Assembly (NCBI GenBank): GCA_964526785.1
Contig: CAZGMJ010000088.1
Span: 1-17,030, forward strand
Source of the DNA: CAZGMJ01 sp964526785
GTDB lineage: Bacteria > Planctomycetota > Phycisphaerae > Sedimentisphaerales > Anaerobacaceae
Length of the DNA stretch: 17,030 nt
Reading direction: 5' to 3'
In this document: piece after piece, positions 9,152 to 16,610 of the stretch
Layout of the letters: every line of letters begins with the position of its first letter
Position numbering within the stretch: position 1 is the stretch's first letter
Program-made: the position numbers and the translations under genes
The notes under the pieces: model-generated
Told to the model about the DNA's origin: nothing
The model's input: the letters and a program-made list of their open reading frames with translations, nothing else
Databases searched by the model: none

Positions 9152-10558
9152 TTATTTCGTCTTCAGAACGACCACCGTGTTGATCGGGCAAACGGCTTCC
9201 TTCGGCACGTGCACCACGACGTTCCCGCCGTCATCCGTCACCTTTAGATCGCCGCCCTTGCCCGCCAGCAGATAGGCCTTCTGCACTTCGTCCTTCACAT
9301 TCGGCACGACCAGCCTGCCGTTGGCCGGCCACTCGAACACATGAAGGTACAGCGTCCCGGGCCTGGCCGTACACCGGCCCCACGGCACCGCCCCGATCGG
9401 GCTGGCCGTCGTCCCGTAAATGCTCTCGCCGTTCACCTTCATCCACTCGCCCATGGCCACCAGCCGCTCGACGCTCGCATCCGGTATCAAGCCTTCCGAC
9501 GTCGGCCCGACGTTCAGCAGGAAGTTGCCGCCCTTGCTCGCAATATCCGCGAGATTCCGCAGCAGCGTCTCGCTGGACTTCCAGTTGTCGTCGTACGACT
9601 TATACCCCCACGTGTCGTTCATCGTCATACACGATTCCCAGTCCACGCCCGGCAGACCCGTCGCCGGAATCTGCTGCTCGGGGGTCCCGAAGTCGCCGCT
9701 GTACTCCTGGTCGTCCTTGTTCAGCCCTTCCATGCCCTTGCGTCCCTTGCCGACGCGGTTGTTCACGATAATGTTCGGCTGCAGGCTCCGAACGTACTGG
9801 TACAGCTCCCTGCCCTGAGGCTCGGTCCAGTCCTTGATCCACTCGCCGTCGAACCACAGCACCCCCAGCGGCCCGTACTCGGTAATCAGCTCCTTAAGCT
9901 GGGGCTTCATGTAATTCTCGACGTACCGCGGAAAGTTTGGATTCGACCGGTTCCTGTCGTTGTAGTTCGGATAGAACGGCGCCTGAGCATCCGGATGGTG
10001 CCAGTCCATGATCGAGTGATACAGGCAGAATTTCACCCCGTGCTTCTTGCAGGCCTTCTCCAGCTCGGCGAGAATATCGCGATCGAACGGCGTCGCATCG
10101 ATGATGTCGTAATCGGTGACCTTCGAATCCCACAGACAAAACCCGTCGTGGTGCTTCGACGTAATCACCAGATACTTCATCCCCGCCTGCCTGGCCAGCC
10201 GCACCCAAGCGTCGGCGTCGAACTTCACCGGGTTGAACTGCCCGGCCAGCTTCTCATAATCCGCAACGGCAATATCCGCCCGATGCATGATCCACTCGCC
10301 GATCCCCGGCACCTTCTCGCCTTCCCACGTCCCGGCCGGTATCGAATACAGACCCCAGTGGATGAACATCCCGAACCGCGCATCACGCCACCATTCCATC
10401 CGTTCATCCTTCGTCATGTCCATATCGCCGGTCGCGCTGCTCCGCTGACCGCATCCCGCCAGCACCAGCGCACAAAGCGCCGCCGCCACCGCTGCTTTGC
10501 TAAGGTGGCTGCTCACCAGCCCCCGGCACCGACCAGCCAATTCCGTTACACCGCTCAT
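9152..10558 (-). CDS. GH29 alpha-L-fucosidase, lipoprotein
   Basis: Predicted to cleave alpha-L-fucosyl residues from glycans by a retaining mechanism, anchored outside the cytoplasmic membrane. A lipoprotein signal ends in LVLAGC with Cys36 as lipidation site. The (beta/alpha)8 catalytic domain spans about 48-375: FGMFIHWGLYS (62-72), SKHHDGF (134-140), LYHSIMDW, then LGVLWFDGEW with Asp237 as likely nucleophile. Glu294 in GTPEQQIP is the candidate acid/base. A C-terminal beta domain follows to residue 468. The start at 10558 has AAGGAG 9 bases upstream; GTG inside the leader is a weaker alternative. The gene sits between groEL2 (59-base gap) and groES (44-base gap), an unexpected place for a glycosidase. 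Exact linkage or fucose specificity cannot be read from sequence. Confidence 0.9.
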   Translation of the reverse strand: MSGVTELAGRCRGLVSSHLSKAAVAAALCALVLAGCGQRSSATGDMDMTKDERMEWWRDARFGMFIHWGLYSIPAGTWEGEKVPGIGEWIMHRADIAVADYEKLAGQFNPVKFDADAWVRLARQAGMKYLVITSKHHDGFCLWDSKVTDYDIIDATPFDRDILAELEKACKKHGVKFCLYHSIMDWHHPDAQAPFYPNYNDRNRSNPNFPRYVENYMKPQLKELITEYGPLGVLWFDGEWIKDWTEPQGRELYQYVRSLQPNIIVNNRVGKGRKGMEGLNKDDQEYSGDFGTPEQQIPATGLPGVDWESCMTMNDTWGYKSYDDNWKSSETLLRNLADIASKGGNFLLNVGPTSEGLIPDASVERLVAMGEWMKVNGESIYGTTASPIGAVPWGRCTARPGTLYLHVFEWPANGRLVVPNVKDEVQKAYLLAGKGGDLKVTDDGGNVVVHVPKEAVCPINTVVVLKTK

Positions 10559-10617
10559 CTTCGCGTCTCCTTCACTGCGTCAACCTGATTCGCACGGGAT
10601 TCACAAACGCCACGGGC

Positions 10618-12306
10618 TTACATCATGCCGCCCATGCCGCCCATTCCGCCCATGCCTCCCATTCCGCCCATGCCTCCCATGCCGCCTTCCATTCCGGGGC
10701 CGCCGGCGGGACCTTCAGGCTTTTCCTGGGGCTTTTCCGTCACGAGGCAGTCGGTCGTCAGCAGCAGATTCGCAATACTCACCGCGTTCTGCACCGCCGT
10801 CCGCGTCACCTTCACCGGGTCGATCACGCCCGCCTCGATCAAATCCTCGAACTTGTCGTCGGCCGCGTTATACCCGAACGCACCCTTGCCTTCCTTGACC
10901 TTGTTCACCACCAGATTCGGAACCGCCCCGGCGTTGAACGCAATCGTATGGCACGGCTTGGTCAGACCGTCGGCCAGAATCGCCGCACCCATCTTCTCGT
11001 CGCCCGAGAGCCGCAGCTTCTCGACCGCCTCGACGCACCGAACCAGCGCAACACCGCCGCCGGCCACGATACCTTCCTCGATAGCCGCCCGCGTCGCGTG
11101 CAGTGCGTCCTCGATCCGCGCCTTCTTCTCTTTCATCTCGGCCTCGCTGGCCGCTCCGACGTTGATCTGCGCAACACCGCCGGTTAGCTTCGCCAGCCGT
11201 TCCTGCAGCTTCTCGCGGTCGTAATCGCTCGTCGTAACCTCGATTTCGTCCTTGATCTGCTTGATTCGGCCGCTGATCGCCTCCTGCGTCCCCGCTCCCT
11301 CGACCATAATCGTATTGTCGTTGTCGATCGTAACCTTCTTCACCTGCCCGAGCTGCCCAACGTCGATGCTCTCCAACTCGATGCCAAGGTCCTTGAAGAT
11401 CGGCTGAGCGCCCGTCAGCACCGCGATATCCTGCAGCATCGCCTTGCGTCGGTCGCCGTAACCCGGCGCCTTGACCGCCGCCACCTGCAGAACGCCGCGC
11501 AGCTTGTTCACCACCAGCGTCGCAAGAGCCTCGCTCTCGACGTCCTCGGCGATAATCAGCAGCGGCCGCTTCGTCTTCGCCACCTTCTCCAGCAGCGGCA
11601 CCAGCTTCGCAACGTTGCTGATCTTCTCCTCGTATACCAGCACGAACGCCCTGTCCAGCTCGCACGTCATGTTCTCCTGATCGGTCGCAAAGTGCGGCGA
11701 GAGATACCCGCGGTCGAACTGCATGCCCTCGACGAATTCCACCGCCGTCTCGATGCCCTTGCCTTCCTCGACCGTAATCACGCCGTCCTTGCCGACCCGC
11801 TGAAACGCCTCGGCCATGATCTTGCCGATCTCAACGTCGTTGTTGGCCGAAACCGCCGCGATATTGATGATGTCCTTCGCCTTCGCGATGTCCACCGGAA
11901 TCGCCATCGATGCAAGCTGCTTCGTAACCGCCTGCGACGCTGCGTTCATGCCGCGCGCCATCGCCATCGCGTCCGCGCCGGCCGCCAGATTCCGGTATGC
12001 CTGCCGGAACAGCGCCTCGGTCAGTACCGTCGCCGTCGTCGTACCGTCGCCCGCTACCTTGGAAGTCTTGCTCGCGGCCTCCTTTACGAGCTTCGCACCC
12101 ATGTTCTCGGCCTTGTCGATCAGATCGATCTCCTCGGCAACGGTTACCCCGTCCTTCGTTACGGTTGGGCCGCCCCAACTCTTGTCAATGACGGCGTTTC
12201 TGCCTTTCGGACCAAGCGTCGGCTTGACCGCCGCCGCTAACTTCTCGACGCCGGCCAGCAGACTGGCCCGCGCATCAGCTTCGAATGCCAGGTCTTTGAC
12301 TGCCAT
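10618..12306 (-). CDS. GroEL chaperonin, copy 2 (divergent, with GGM tail, no linked GroES)
   Basis: A full-length 562-residue GroEL paralog. The ATP-site residues are kept (LGPKGRN, Asp52 in KDGVTV, GDGTTT at 86-91, EDALHATRAA), as are the apical helices (ISNVAKLVPLL, ESEALATLVVNKL). Residue 29 is Pro in VKPTLGPKG, where the common sequence is Val, right beside the nucleotide-binding loop. It ends in about seven Gly-Gly-Met repeats (DNA 10621-10690, 9-base units). No groES is adjacent; the next gene downstream is the GH29 lipoprotein. AAGGAG at 12317-12322 is the ribosome site, 10 bases before the ATG. Multiple GroELs are known in planctomycetes and chlamydiae; this copy probably serves specialised clients, which is inference. 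Confidence 0.95.
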   Translation of the reverse strand: MAVKDLAFEADARASLLAGVEKLAAAVKPTLGPKGRNAVIDKSWGGPTVTKDGVTVAEEIDLIDKAENMGAKLVKEAASKTSKVAGDGTTTATVLTEALFRQAYRNLAAGADAMAMARGMNAASQAVTKQLASMAIPVDIAKAKDIINIAAVSANNDVEIGKIMAEAFQRVGKDGVITVEEGKGIETAVEFVEGMQFDRGYLSPHFATDQENMTCELDRAFVLVYEEKISNVAKLVPLLEKVAKTKRPLLIIAEDVESEALATLVVNKLRGVLQVAAVKAPGYGDRRKAMLQDIAVLTGAQPIFKDLGIELESIDVGQLGQVKKVTIDNDNTIMVEGAGTQEAISGRIKQIKDEIEVTTSDYDREKLQERLAKLTGGVAQINVGAASEAEMKEKKARIEDALHATRAAIEEGIVAGGGVALVRCVEAVEKLRLSGDEKMGAAILADGLTKPCHTIAFNAGAVPNLVVNKVKEGKGAFGYNAADDKFEDLIEAGVIDPVKVTRTAVQNAVSIANLLLTTDCLVTEKPQEKPEGPAGGPGMEGGMGGMGGMGGMGGMGGMGGMM

Positions 12307-12402
12307 AGTTGCCTATCTCCTTTTACTGTAATGGGTTAAAATGTATCCGTAGTCTGTATCCTGATCGCAGTAACACCGACTAATCGTGTCGTGCCAAAAG
12401 AG
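12307..12402 (-). promoter_or_regulatory. Leader region of the chaperone cluster
   Basis: Upstream DNA of groEL2. On the - strand a ribosome site AAGGAG (12317-12322) is clear. A weak -10-like TACATT can be seen further upstream, but no -35 at proper spacing. I found no CIRCE repeat (TTAGCACTC-N9-GAGTGCTAA) and no sigma-32-type box. If the minus-strand cluster is one operon, its promoter should lie here or within the repeats just beyond. Confidence 0.3.
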
Positions 12403-12469
12403 GCCCCGACTTTGTCATTCAGGGGCTGTCCCGTACGCCGATACGGGACGAAGGCGCCGAATCCAGACC
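12403..12469. repeat. 67-bp hairpin repeat, copy 1
   Basis: Begins with GCCCCGACTTTGTCATTCAG (12403-12422) and ends with CGCCGAATCCAGACC (12455-12469). Both ends are identical to the copy at 12592-12658. The 32-base middle differs from that copy but carries an inverted repeat (TCCCGTA-CGCCGA-TACGGGA). A small mobile or REP-like intergenic element is the likely nature. Confidence 0.7.
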
Positions 12470-12474
12470 GTCAA

Positions 12475-12506
12475 TTTGTCATTCCAGGCCCCGAAAGGCC
12501 TCCTGA
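12475..12506. repeat. TTTGTCATTC-headed hairpin unit
   Basis: Starts with TTTGTCATTC (12475-12484), followed by AGGCC (12486-12490) pairing with GGCCT (12497-12501) around a 6-base loop. It shares its head with the units at 12411, 12507 and 12600, so it appears to be a further, shorter member of the same hairpin family. Confidence 0.5.
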
Positions 12507-12546
12507 TTTGTCATTCCGAGCGAAGCGGAGCGCAGCCGAGGAATCT
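12507..12546. repeat. GTCATTCCGAGCG...CGAGGAATCT-type dispersed repeat
   Basis: Head TTTGTCATTC (12507-12516), then CCGAGCGAAGCGGAGCGC and end CGAGGAATCT. It is related to 16655-16689 and 16902-16936, where the same frame reads GTCGTCCCGAGCGAG...CGAGGGA. Repeats with this wording are familiar from intergenic DNA of many bacteria. Confidence 0.6.
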
Positions 12547-12591
12547 GGCACTCGAATGATGCCAAAACCGTCGCAGCGCGAAACAACTTCC

Positions 12592-12658
12592 GCCCCGACT
12601 TTGTCATTCAGACTCTGAGCCGGACCTCGATTCGCGACGAGGACGCCGAATCCAGACC
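12592..12658. repeat. 67-bp hairpin repeat, copy 2
   Basis: Ends identical to the copy at 12403-12469, with a 32-base middle of the same length but different sequence. The middle holds the inverted arms CCTCG/CGAGG. It is in the same orientation, 189 bases from copy 1. Confidence 0.7.
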
Positions 12659-12667
12659 CTCAAATAG

Positions 12668-12736
12668 TCATCCCGGCTTGCCGGGCTGCTTCTGTCTGCC
12701 ATTGCGGCGCGCAACTACGACGCCCGCATGGCAGAC
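12668..12736. repeat. Two adjacent hairpins
   Basis: The first is TCATCCCGG-CTTG-CCGGG (12668-12685), a TCATCCC-headed relative of the hairpin units to its left. The second is a larger imperfect inverted repeat, GTCTGCCATTGCGGCG (12694-12709) against CGCCCGCATGGCAGAC (12721-12736), with an 11-base loop. Either could act as a terminator for the minus-strand nuclease-helicase gene, about 350 bases away, but neither has a T-run. Confidence 0.45.
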
Positions 12737-13080
12737 CTGTTCTGCAAAACACATACCAAAGCCCCACACCCCCATCTCCCGCGCACCATATCCCTTCCAT
12801 AACCGCCGATAAAAAAAGCACTTGCGCTCTGCCCCAATTCCCGCCGCCAAACCCGCACGCCAGGCAAAAATACCATTTCTGGCACCCACGCAAATGAACA
12901 ACACGCCAAGATGACAGGGCAGCTTCCGCCCGGCAGCAAGTGTATCCGAGCCCGTGTGAAAATGGACGCAGCGCGTGCAGCAATTCTTCATGACCCACCC
13001 GCCGAACTCGATTATGGACAACATGTTATCAAGTAGAGCATGGTGAGGAGGAAATCTCCAGTTCAGGGTGTCTGGCAAGA
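12737..13080. other. Gene-free stretch with strong strand asymmetry
   Basis: About 340 bases without a convincing gene. From 12740 to about 12920 the + strand is rich in C and A and poor in G and T. As a result all three minus-strand frames stay open over roughly 12715-12939. The translations are rich in Cys, Trp and Gly and resemble no family I know, so I read the open frames as a composition effect. Nothing else is recognised. Confidence 0.5.
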
Positions 13081-15081
13081 TTAGAGAGAAGGCAGACCAA
13101 CCGCTTGTAAGTAATCGAAAGTGGAATCATAGAAGCTCGGTTGTCTTGTGCGATCTGAGGTGCTCCCCCGAGGAATGAATATCACCATGCCCTGACGCGC
13201 ACGAGTCAAGAGAACTCGGTAAGCATTCTTGAGGTAAATCCTTCTCCGTTGCTTCTTGATGCGTTGCCACTTGCTGCCCCGAAACGAATAGTGTTCCCAA
13301 CCGTCTTTCGTATAGCGAAAATCTCCGTCCCATGATACGCACGCCCAATCCAACTCGAGCCCTTGTACGTGGAACTCGGTCGCGACATCTTCCATATAAT
13401 AGGATGAACGCACATCGTTCTTGCCGTCCAGAAACCACTTCACTGGATTCATAGGTGTTCGAACATCAATGGCATACGGCTTCAGTCGCATCGCTTGGGA
13501 GGAAACCACAATCCCTAAACGTTCAGTCCCGCTGGCTTGACCGCGCAACCATTGTTTGGCCTCCTTCAAGTCCCGGGTGAGAACGATAGGGTAGCGTCCA
13601 GCCAGCTCCTGCAGAATCCCGCGCGCTTGTGAGATTTCACAGTCTAATAGCGTCTTGACGAAGGCCGAAACCTTCTCCGCGCGAAACGAACGCATAGAAA
13701 CACTGAGGTGTAGGTTTTTCAAGTAGTGCACGTTCGCTCGGTCTTCAATAGTGCTGAGAATCTTGCCTGCCCCGTACTCACTGTCCGTTAGAGTTGGAGA
13801 GATGTACAAGTGCCAATCCCTGAAATCTCGTCGCACCGCTTCTATCCATTCTCCAATCCCGGCCTCGCCCGTATTGATTTCTTGGCCACCACCAACAAGG
13901 CACACAATAACTGCCCAGTCCTCGCGCTTGTCCATACACGAAATCAGAAACTCCGGTTCCGATACTCCAAAGTCTAATATCCCCTTTCGTCGACGCATGA
14001 ATGAGGCCGTTTGCTCCAAATCCCACGCACGCTGAGCTTCATCAAAGAGTGCCACATGGTCGACTGGCGGGCGGCATGGATCATGTAGGCATTCATCCCT
14101 GAAGTGGTGTACGTTTTGGATGAACGCCTTGACTCGCGACAAAGCGTCGCCCTTCTTGAGCTTGTTTCCCTTAATCCGTTCGCGGCGAATTGTGTCTCGT
14201 GCCAATGCTTCGCGGAGGATCGCTACCAAAGGGCCATTTCCAGAAAGGAAGACACTGTGCAGTTCACTCGCGGGGTCATTGTATTTGGTTGCAATGTTAA
14301 GTCCGACGAGTGTCTTCCCTGCACCCGGCACTCCTGTTACGAAACAGATTGCCTTTTGTCTCAATGATCTGGATGTTTCAATGATCTGATTCAACTGGTC
14401 AGAAGTGTCCGTCAGGTTAATAGCTCCAGCATCGCTTCGCGAAATCTCGGCCACCCCGTGTCCCGCATACAACGCTCGAGCAGCTTCTATAATGGTTGGG
14501 GTAGGGCAATAGCGAGCAGCTTCCCACATCGCTGAATCAATGATCTGGCAAGGCAACTCGTCCAGAACGAACCTGATGGCCACTCCCAAGTTATCGCTAT
14601 TTGCACAGAGGGGCTGATAAAGTCCTGTGACGCGAGAATGTGCGACTAGAGAAAAACCTGCATTCGATGCGCGCGAGGCAACCAGTATCGGTACCACCGC
14701 CAACTCATGAGTGCCCTCGTGAAAATACTTGAGATCAATAGCATAATCATGGGCTTGGTCAATATCACTTCTCAAGTATTCCTTGGCGCCGATTTTGAAT
14801 TCAATTACCAGTACGATCCCATTTATCAGAAGGACGCAATCGACACGTCGTCCCATCCTTGGGATGCCAAACTCAAGGTACACCTTTCCTGGCAAATTCT
14901 CTAGAACTGGCCGCAGGAGTGTCATTTCAGCAAGCCAGGCATCTCGCTGCGACTGAAGAATCGAAAATGAACTCCGTTTGACCAACTCAGCGAGGATGTC
15001 CTCATCTGAAGTAGCCAGAAATTTGCTTGTGCTTGCCGCAAACCACGACCGCTTGAGCATGTTTCTCGATGATGGCACCAT
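13081..15081 (-). CDS. PD-(D/E)XK nuclease fused to SF1-like helicase (DUF2075/Schlafen-3-like)
   Basis: A 666-residue protein likely to cut and unwind nucleic acid. N-terminal nuclease at about 60-130: Glu70, Asp81 in GRRVDCVLL, Glu94-Phe-Lys96, and Gln109-x3-Tyr113 in DQAHDYA, a RecB-type arrangement. Helicase/ATPase: Walker A TGVPGAGKT (249-257), Walker B FDEAQ (346-350), motif III-like GGGQEINTGEAG (398-408), motif V region ATEFHVQGLELDW (567-579) and arginine-finger motif LLTRARQG (624-631). All key residues are present, so it looks intact. The start at 15081 has AGGT 6 bases upstream; ATG at 15060 is an alternative. Base composition looks near 50% G+C, lower than its neighbours, and repeats flank both sides, suggesting transfer. 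Such fusions are good defence candidates, but the cellular role is inferred. Confidence 0.88.
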   Translation of the reverse strand: MVPSSRNMLKRSWFAASTSKFLATSDEDILAELVKRSSFSILQSQRDAWLAEMTLLRPVLENLPGKVYLEFGIPRMGRRVDCVLLINGIVLVIEFKIGAKEYLRSDIDQAHDYAIDLKYFHEGTHELAVVPILVASRASNAGFSLVAHSRVTGLYQPLCANSDNLGVAIRFVLDELPCQIIDSAMWEAARYCPTPTIIEAARALYAGHGVAEISRSDAGAINLTDTSDQLNQIIETSRSLRQKAICFVTGVPGAGKTLVGLNIATKYNDPASELHSVFLSGNGPLVAILREALARDTIRRERIKGNKLKKGDALSRVKAFIQNVHHFRDECLHDPCRPPVDHVALFDEAQRAWDLEQTASFMRRRKGILDFGVSEPEFLISCMDKREDWAVIVCLVGGGQEINTGEAGIGEWIEAVRRDFRDWHLYISPTLTDSEYGAGKILSTIEDRANVHYLKNLHLSVSMRSFRAEKVSAFVKTLLDCEISQARGILQELAGRYPIVLTRDLKEAKQWLRGQASGTERLGIVVSSQAMRLKPYAIDVRTPMNPVKWFLDGKNDVRSSYYMEDVATEFHVQGLELDWACVSWDGDFRYTKDGWEHYSFRGSKWQRIKKQRRRIYLKNAYRVLLTRARQGMVIFIPRGSTSDRTRQPSFYDSTFDYLQAVGLPSL

Positions 15082-15160
15082 TTGCTACCTGTCGGCAGTG
15101 AAACACTCTCTGGAATAGATCTCACCGTATCGGACAAACCATATTTGTCATCCACGTCAA

Positions 15161-15169
15161 TAATACCAT
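15161..15169 (-). promoter_or_regulatory. Possible extended -10 promoter for the nuclease-helicase gene
   Basis: On the - strand the sequence reads TGGTATTAT, close to the extended -10 consensus TGnTATAAT. It lies about 80 bases before the start at 15081. No good -35 box is seen, which extended -10 promoters tolerate. Weak evidence, from motif and position only. Confidence 0.3.
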
Positions 15170-15338
15170 GCCACGTGTCTAACGAACATATGAAAAAAAC
15201 ATAGGTTGCACTGCTTCAGGGCCAATCTATGAAATCGTCTCGCGTTTCTCTGCTGGAGATTTTCCCCTGAAGGTCCGAATCCGCGATATCCGGTCTTCTC
15301 TTATTATGCAGCTTGTTTTCTACACTTCTTGTGAGCAT

Positions 15339-15690
15339 ACGCAAAGGCAAACTCTGAGAAATGCTTGCATCGAGAAGAAGCTGCTATAGCGAACACCCGG
15401 CCGACCGACATCCACCGCATACCAACTTTCGTAATCGTGTTCATCTTGTCAATCCTGTCAGAAAAACATCCCAATCGCGGCCCCCGGCCGCGCACATTTC
15501 CGTCATTCATTTCCTATTCATGTCCTTCTCGCGCTTCTTGCATCCCCCGCGACATCAACACGAGTCCACGTATCTTCCCACGACATCTAAAGCCGGACAT
15601 TATCCTGTAAATCAACTATAGCGACCGAGCTGGCACCTATAGACGCGCCCCGGCGGGTCGGCCTCACCCGTGGTGCGCAGCAACACAGTG
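15339..15690. repeat. Degenerate ~355-bp tandem repeat, copy 1
   Basis: Begins ACGCAAAGGC...ATGCTTGCATCGA and passes CATCTTGTCAATCCTGTCA. A perfect 7-bp hairpin CGCGGCC-CCC-GGCCGCG follows (15476-15492), then CATCCCCCGCGACATCAACACGAG-type sequence, and the copy ends GTGCGCAGCAACACAGTG. Copies 2-4 follow head to tail. The open frames inside (for example 15361-15621) change amino acids freely between copies, so this is not taken as coding. The stretch 15170-15338 just before it shows no gene or repeat. Confidence 0.75.
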
Positions 15691-16045
15691 TTGGCGATTA
15701 GCGGAACCGTGCAGACGCTTGCGTCGAAACGCCGACCGCGCATGCCCAACACATGGCCGACCGCCCTCCACCGCATACCAACCTTTTCTAATCTTGCTCA
15801 TCTTGTCAATCCTGTCAAAAAAACACCCCTATCGCGGCCCCCGGCCGCGCATATTTCCGTCATTCATTTCATATTCATATTCGTTTCTCGCTTCTTGCAT
15901 CCCCCGCGACATCAACACGAGCCCACGTATCTTCCCACGACATCTAAAGCCGGGCGTCATCCTGTAAATCAACTAGCGCATAAGGCTGGCACCTGCAGAC
16001 GCGCCCCGGCGGGTCTGCCAACCCCGTGGTGCGCAGCAGCACGCG
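15691..16045. repeat. Degenerate ~355-bp tandem repeat, copy 2
   Basis: Same order of blocks as copy 1. The first 60 or so bases are more diverged, and the matching region is nearly collinear from GGCCGACC onward. Its hairpin is at 15833-15849, 357 bases after that of copy 1. It ends in GTGGTGCGCAGCAGCACGCG. Confidence 0.75.
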
Positions 16046-16213
16046 GACGCAAAGGAAGGCTCTCAAAGATGCTTGCATCGAGAAGAGACTGCCATGGCGA
16101 ACGCCCCGCTGACCAATACGGCCTGACATCCTGTGAATCACCCATAGGAACAAGGTCGCCACCCCAGCAGACGCACAGGGGAGGCCTCACCCGTGATGCG
16201 CAGCAACACAGTG
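16046..16213. repeat. Tandem repeat, copy 3, with internal deletion
   Basis: Starts GACGCAAAGG...ATGCTTGCATCGAG. It then jumps from the GACC block directly to the ...CATCCTGTGAATCA block, missing about 190 bases including the CTTGTCAATCC stretch and the hairpin. It ends in the usual GCGCAGCAACACAGTG. Confidence 0.65.
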
Positions 16214-16395
16214 GACGCAAAGGCAGGCTCCGAGAGATGCTTGCATCGAAAAGAGCCCGCCGTAGCGAACACCCGGCCGACCGCCCTCCACCGTATACCA
16301 ACCTTTTCTAATCTTGCTCATCTTGTCAATCCTGTCAAAAAAAACACCCCTATCGCGGCCCCTGGCCGCGGCCGCATCCTGTCACACAAAGCCCC
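16214..16395. repeat. Tandem repeat, copy 4, truncated
   Basis: Starts GACGCAAAGGCAGG and runs through CTTGTCAATCCTGTCA to the hairpin CGCGGCC-CCT-GGCCGCG (16354-16370). After that only a short GCATCCTGTCACAC remnant remains before similarity ends. The hairpin arms are unchanged while the loop differs from copies 1 and 2. Confidence 0.65.
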
Positions 16396-16567
16396 AAGAC
16401 TTTTTGCATCAATTTCCGATTTTCCTCGAACATTTCACCCCCGGCACACGTCTATATGTATTGTAGTTATCTAATTATAGTTAAGGAGTCAGCCAGACAA
16501 TGCAACAGACCCCTCGAAAGCCTCTTGTTCCAAACGCCAACTACTCTACCGGCGCTCCGACTCTGTC
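16396..16567. other. AT-rich stretch with a possible orphan gene start
   Basis: 16451-16490 is markedly AT-rich and carries AAGGAG (16483-16488), 11 bases before ATG 16500. The frame from there (70 residues, to 16712) runs into the hairpin and repeat DNA and looks meaningless after about 20 residues. It may be the remnant of a 5' gene end cut off by repeats, or chance. No product is called. Confidence 0.25.
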
Positions 16568-16592
16568 ATCCCCGCATGCCTGTGGCGGGGAT
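16568..16592. repeat. GTCATCCCCGC-type hairpin element
   Basis: ATCCCCGC (16568-16575) pairs perfectly with GCGGGGAT (16585-16592) around a 9-base loop. It is preceded by TGTC and followed by CCAG. It belongs to the same broad GTCATYC-headed hairpin class as the units at 12411-12685. Confidence 0.6.
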
Positions 16593-16610
16593 CCAGCAGA
16601 AACTTCTTTT

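Noticed and set aside
9341..10588. 415-residue + strand frame over the GH29 gene
   Set aside because: Shadow of a gene with catalytic motifs and a lipobox on the other strand.
12660..13078. Overlapping minus-strand frames of 112 and 136 residues
   Set aside because: All three frames are open because of base skew; no ribosome site or family likeness; the left end lies in hairpin repeats.
15361..16311. Frames of 86 and 213 residues in the tandem array, similar to each other
   Set aside because: Similarity comes from the DNA repeat; differences between copies are mostly amino-acid changing and frames break between units.
15339..16395. CRISPR array
   Set aside because: Units are about 355 bp, diverged and without short identical repeats separated by spacers; no cas genes.
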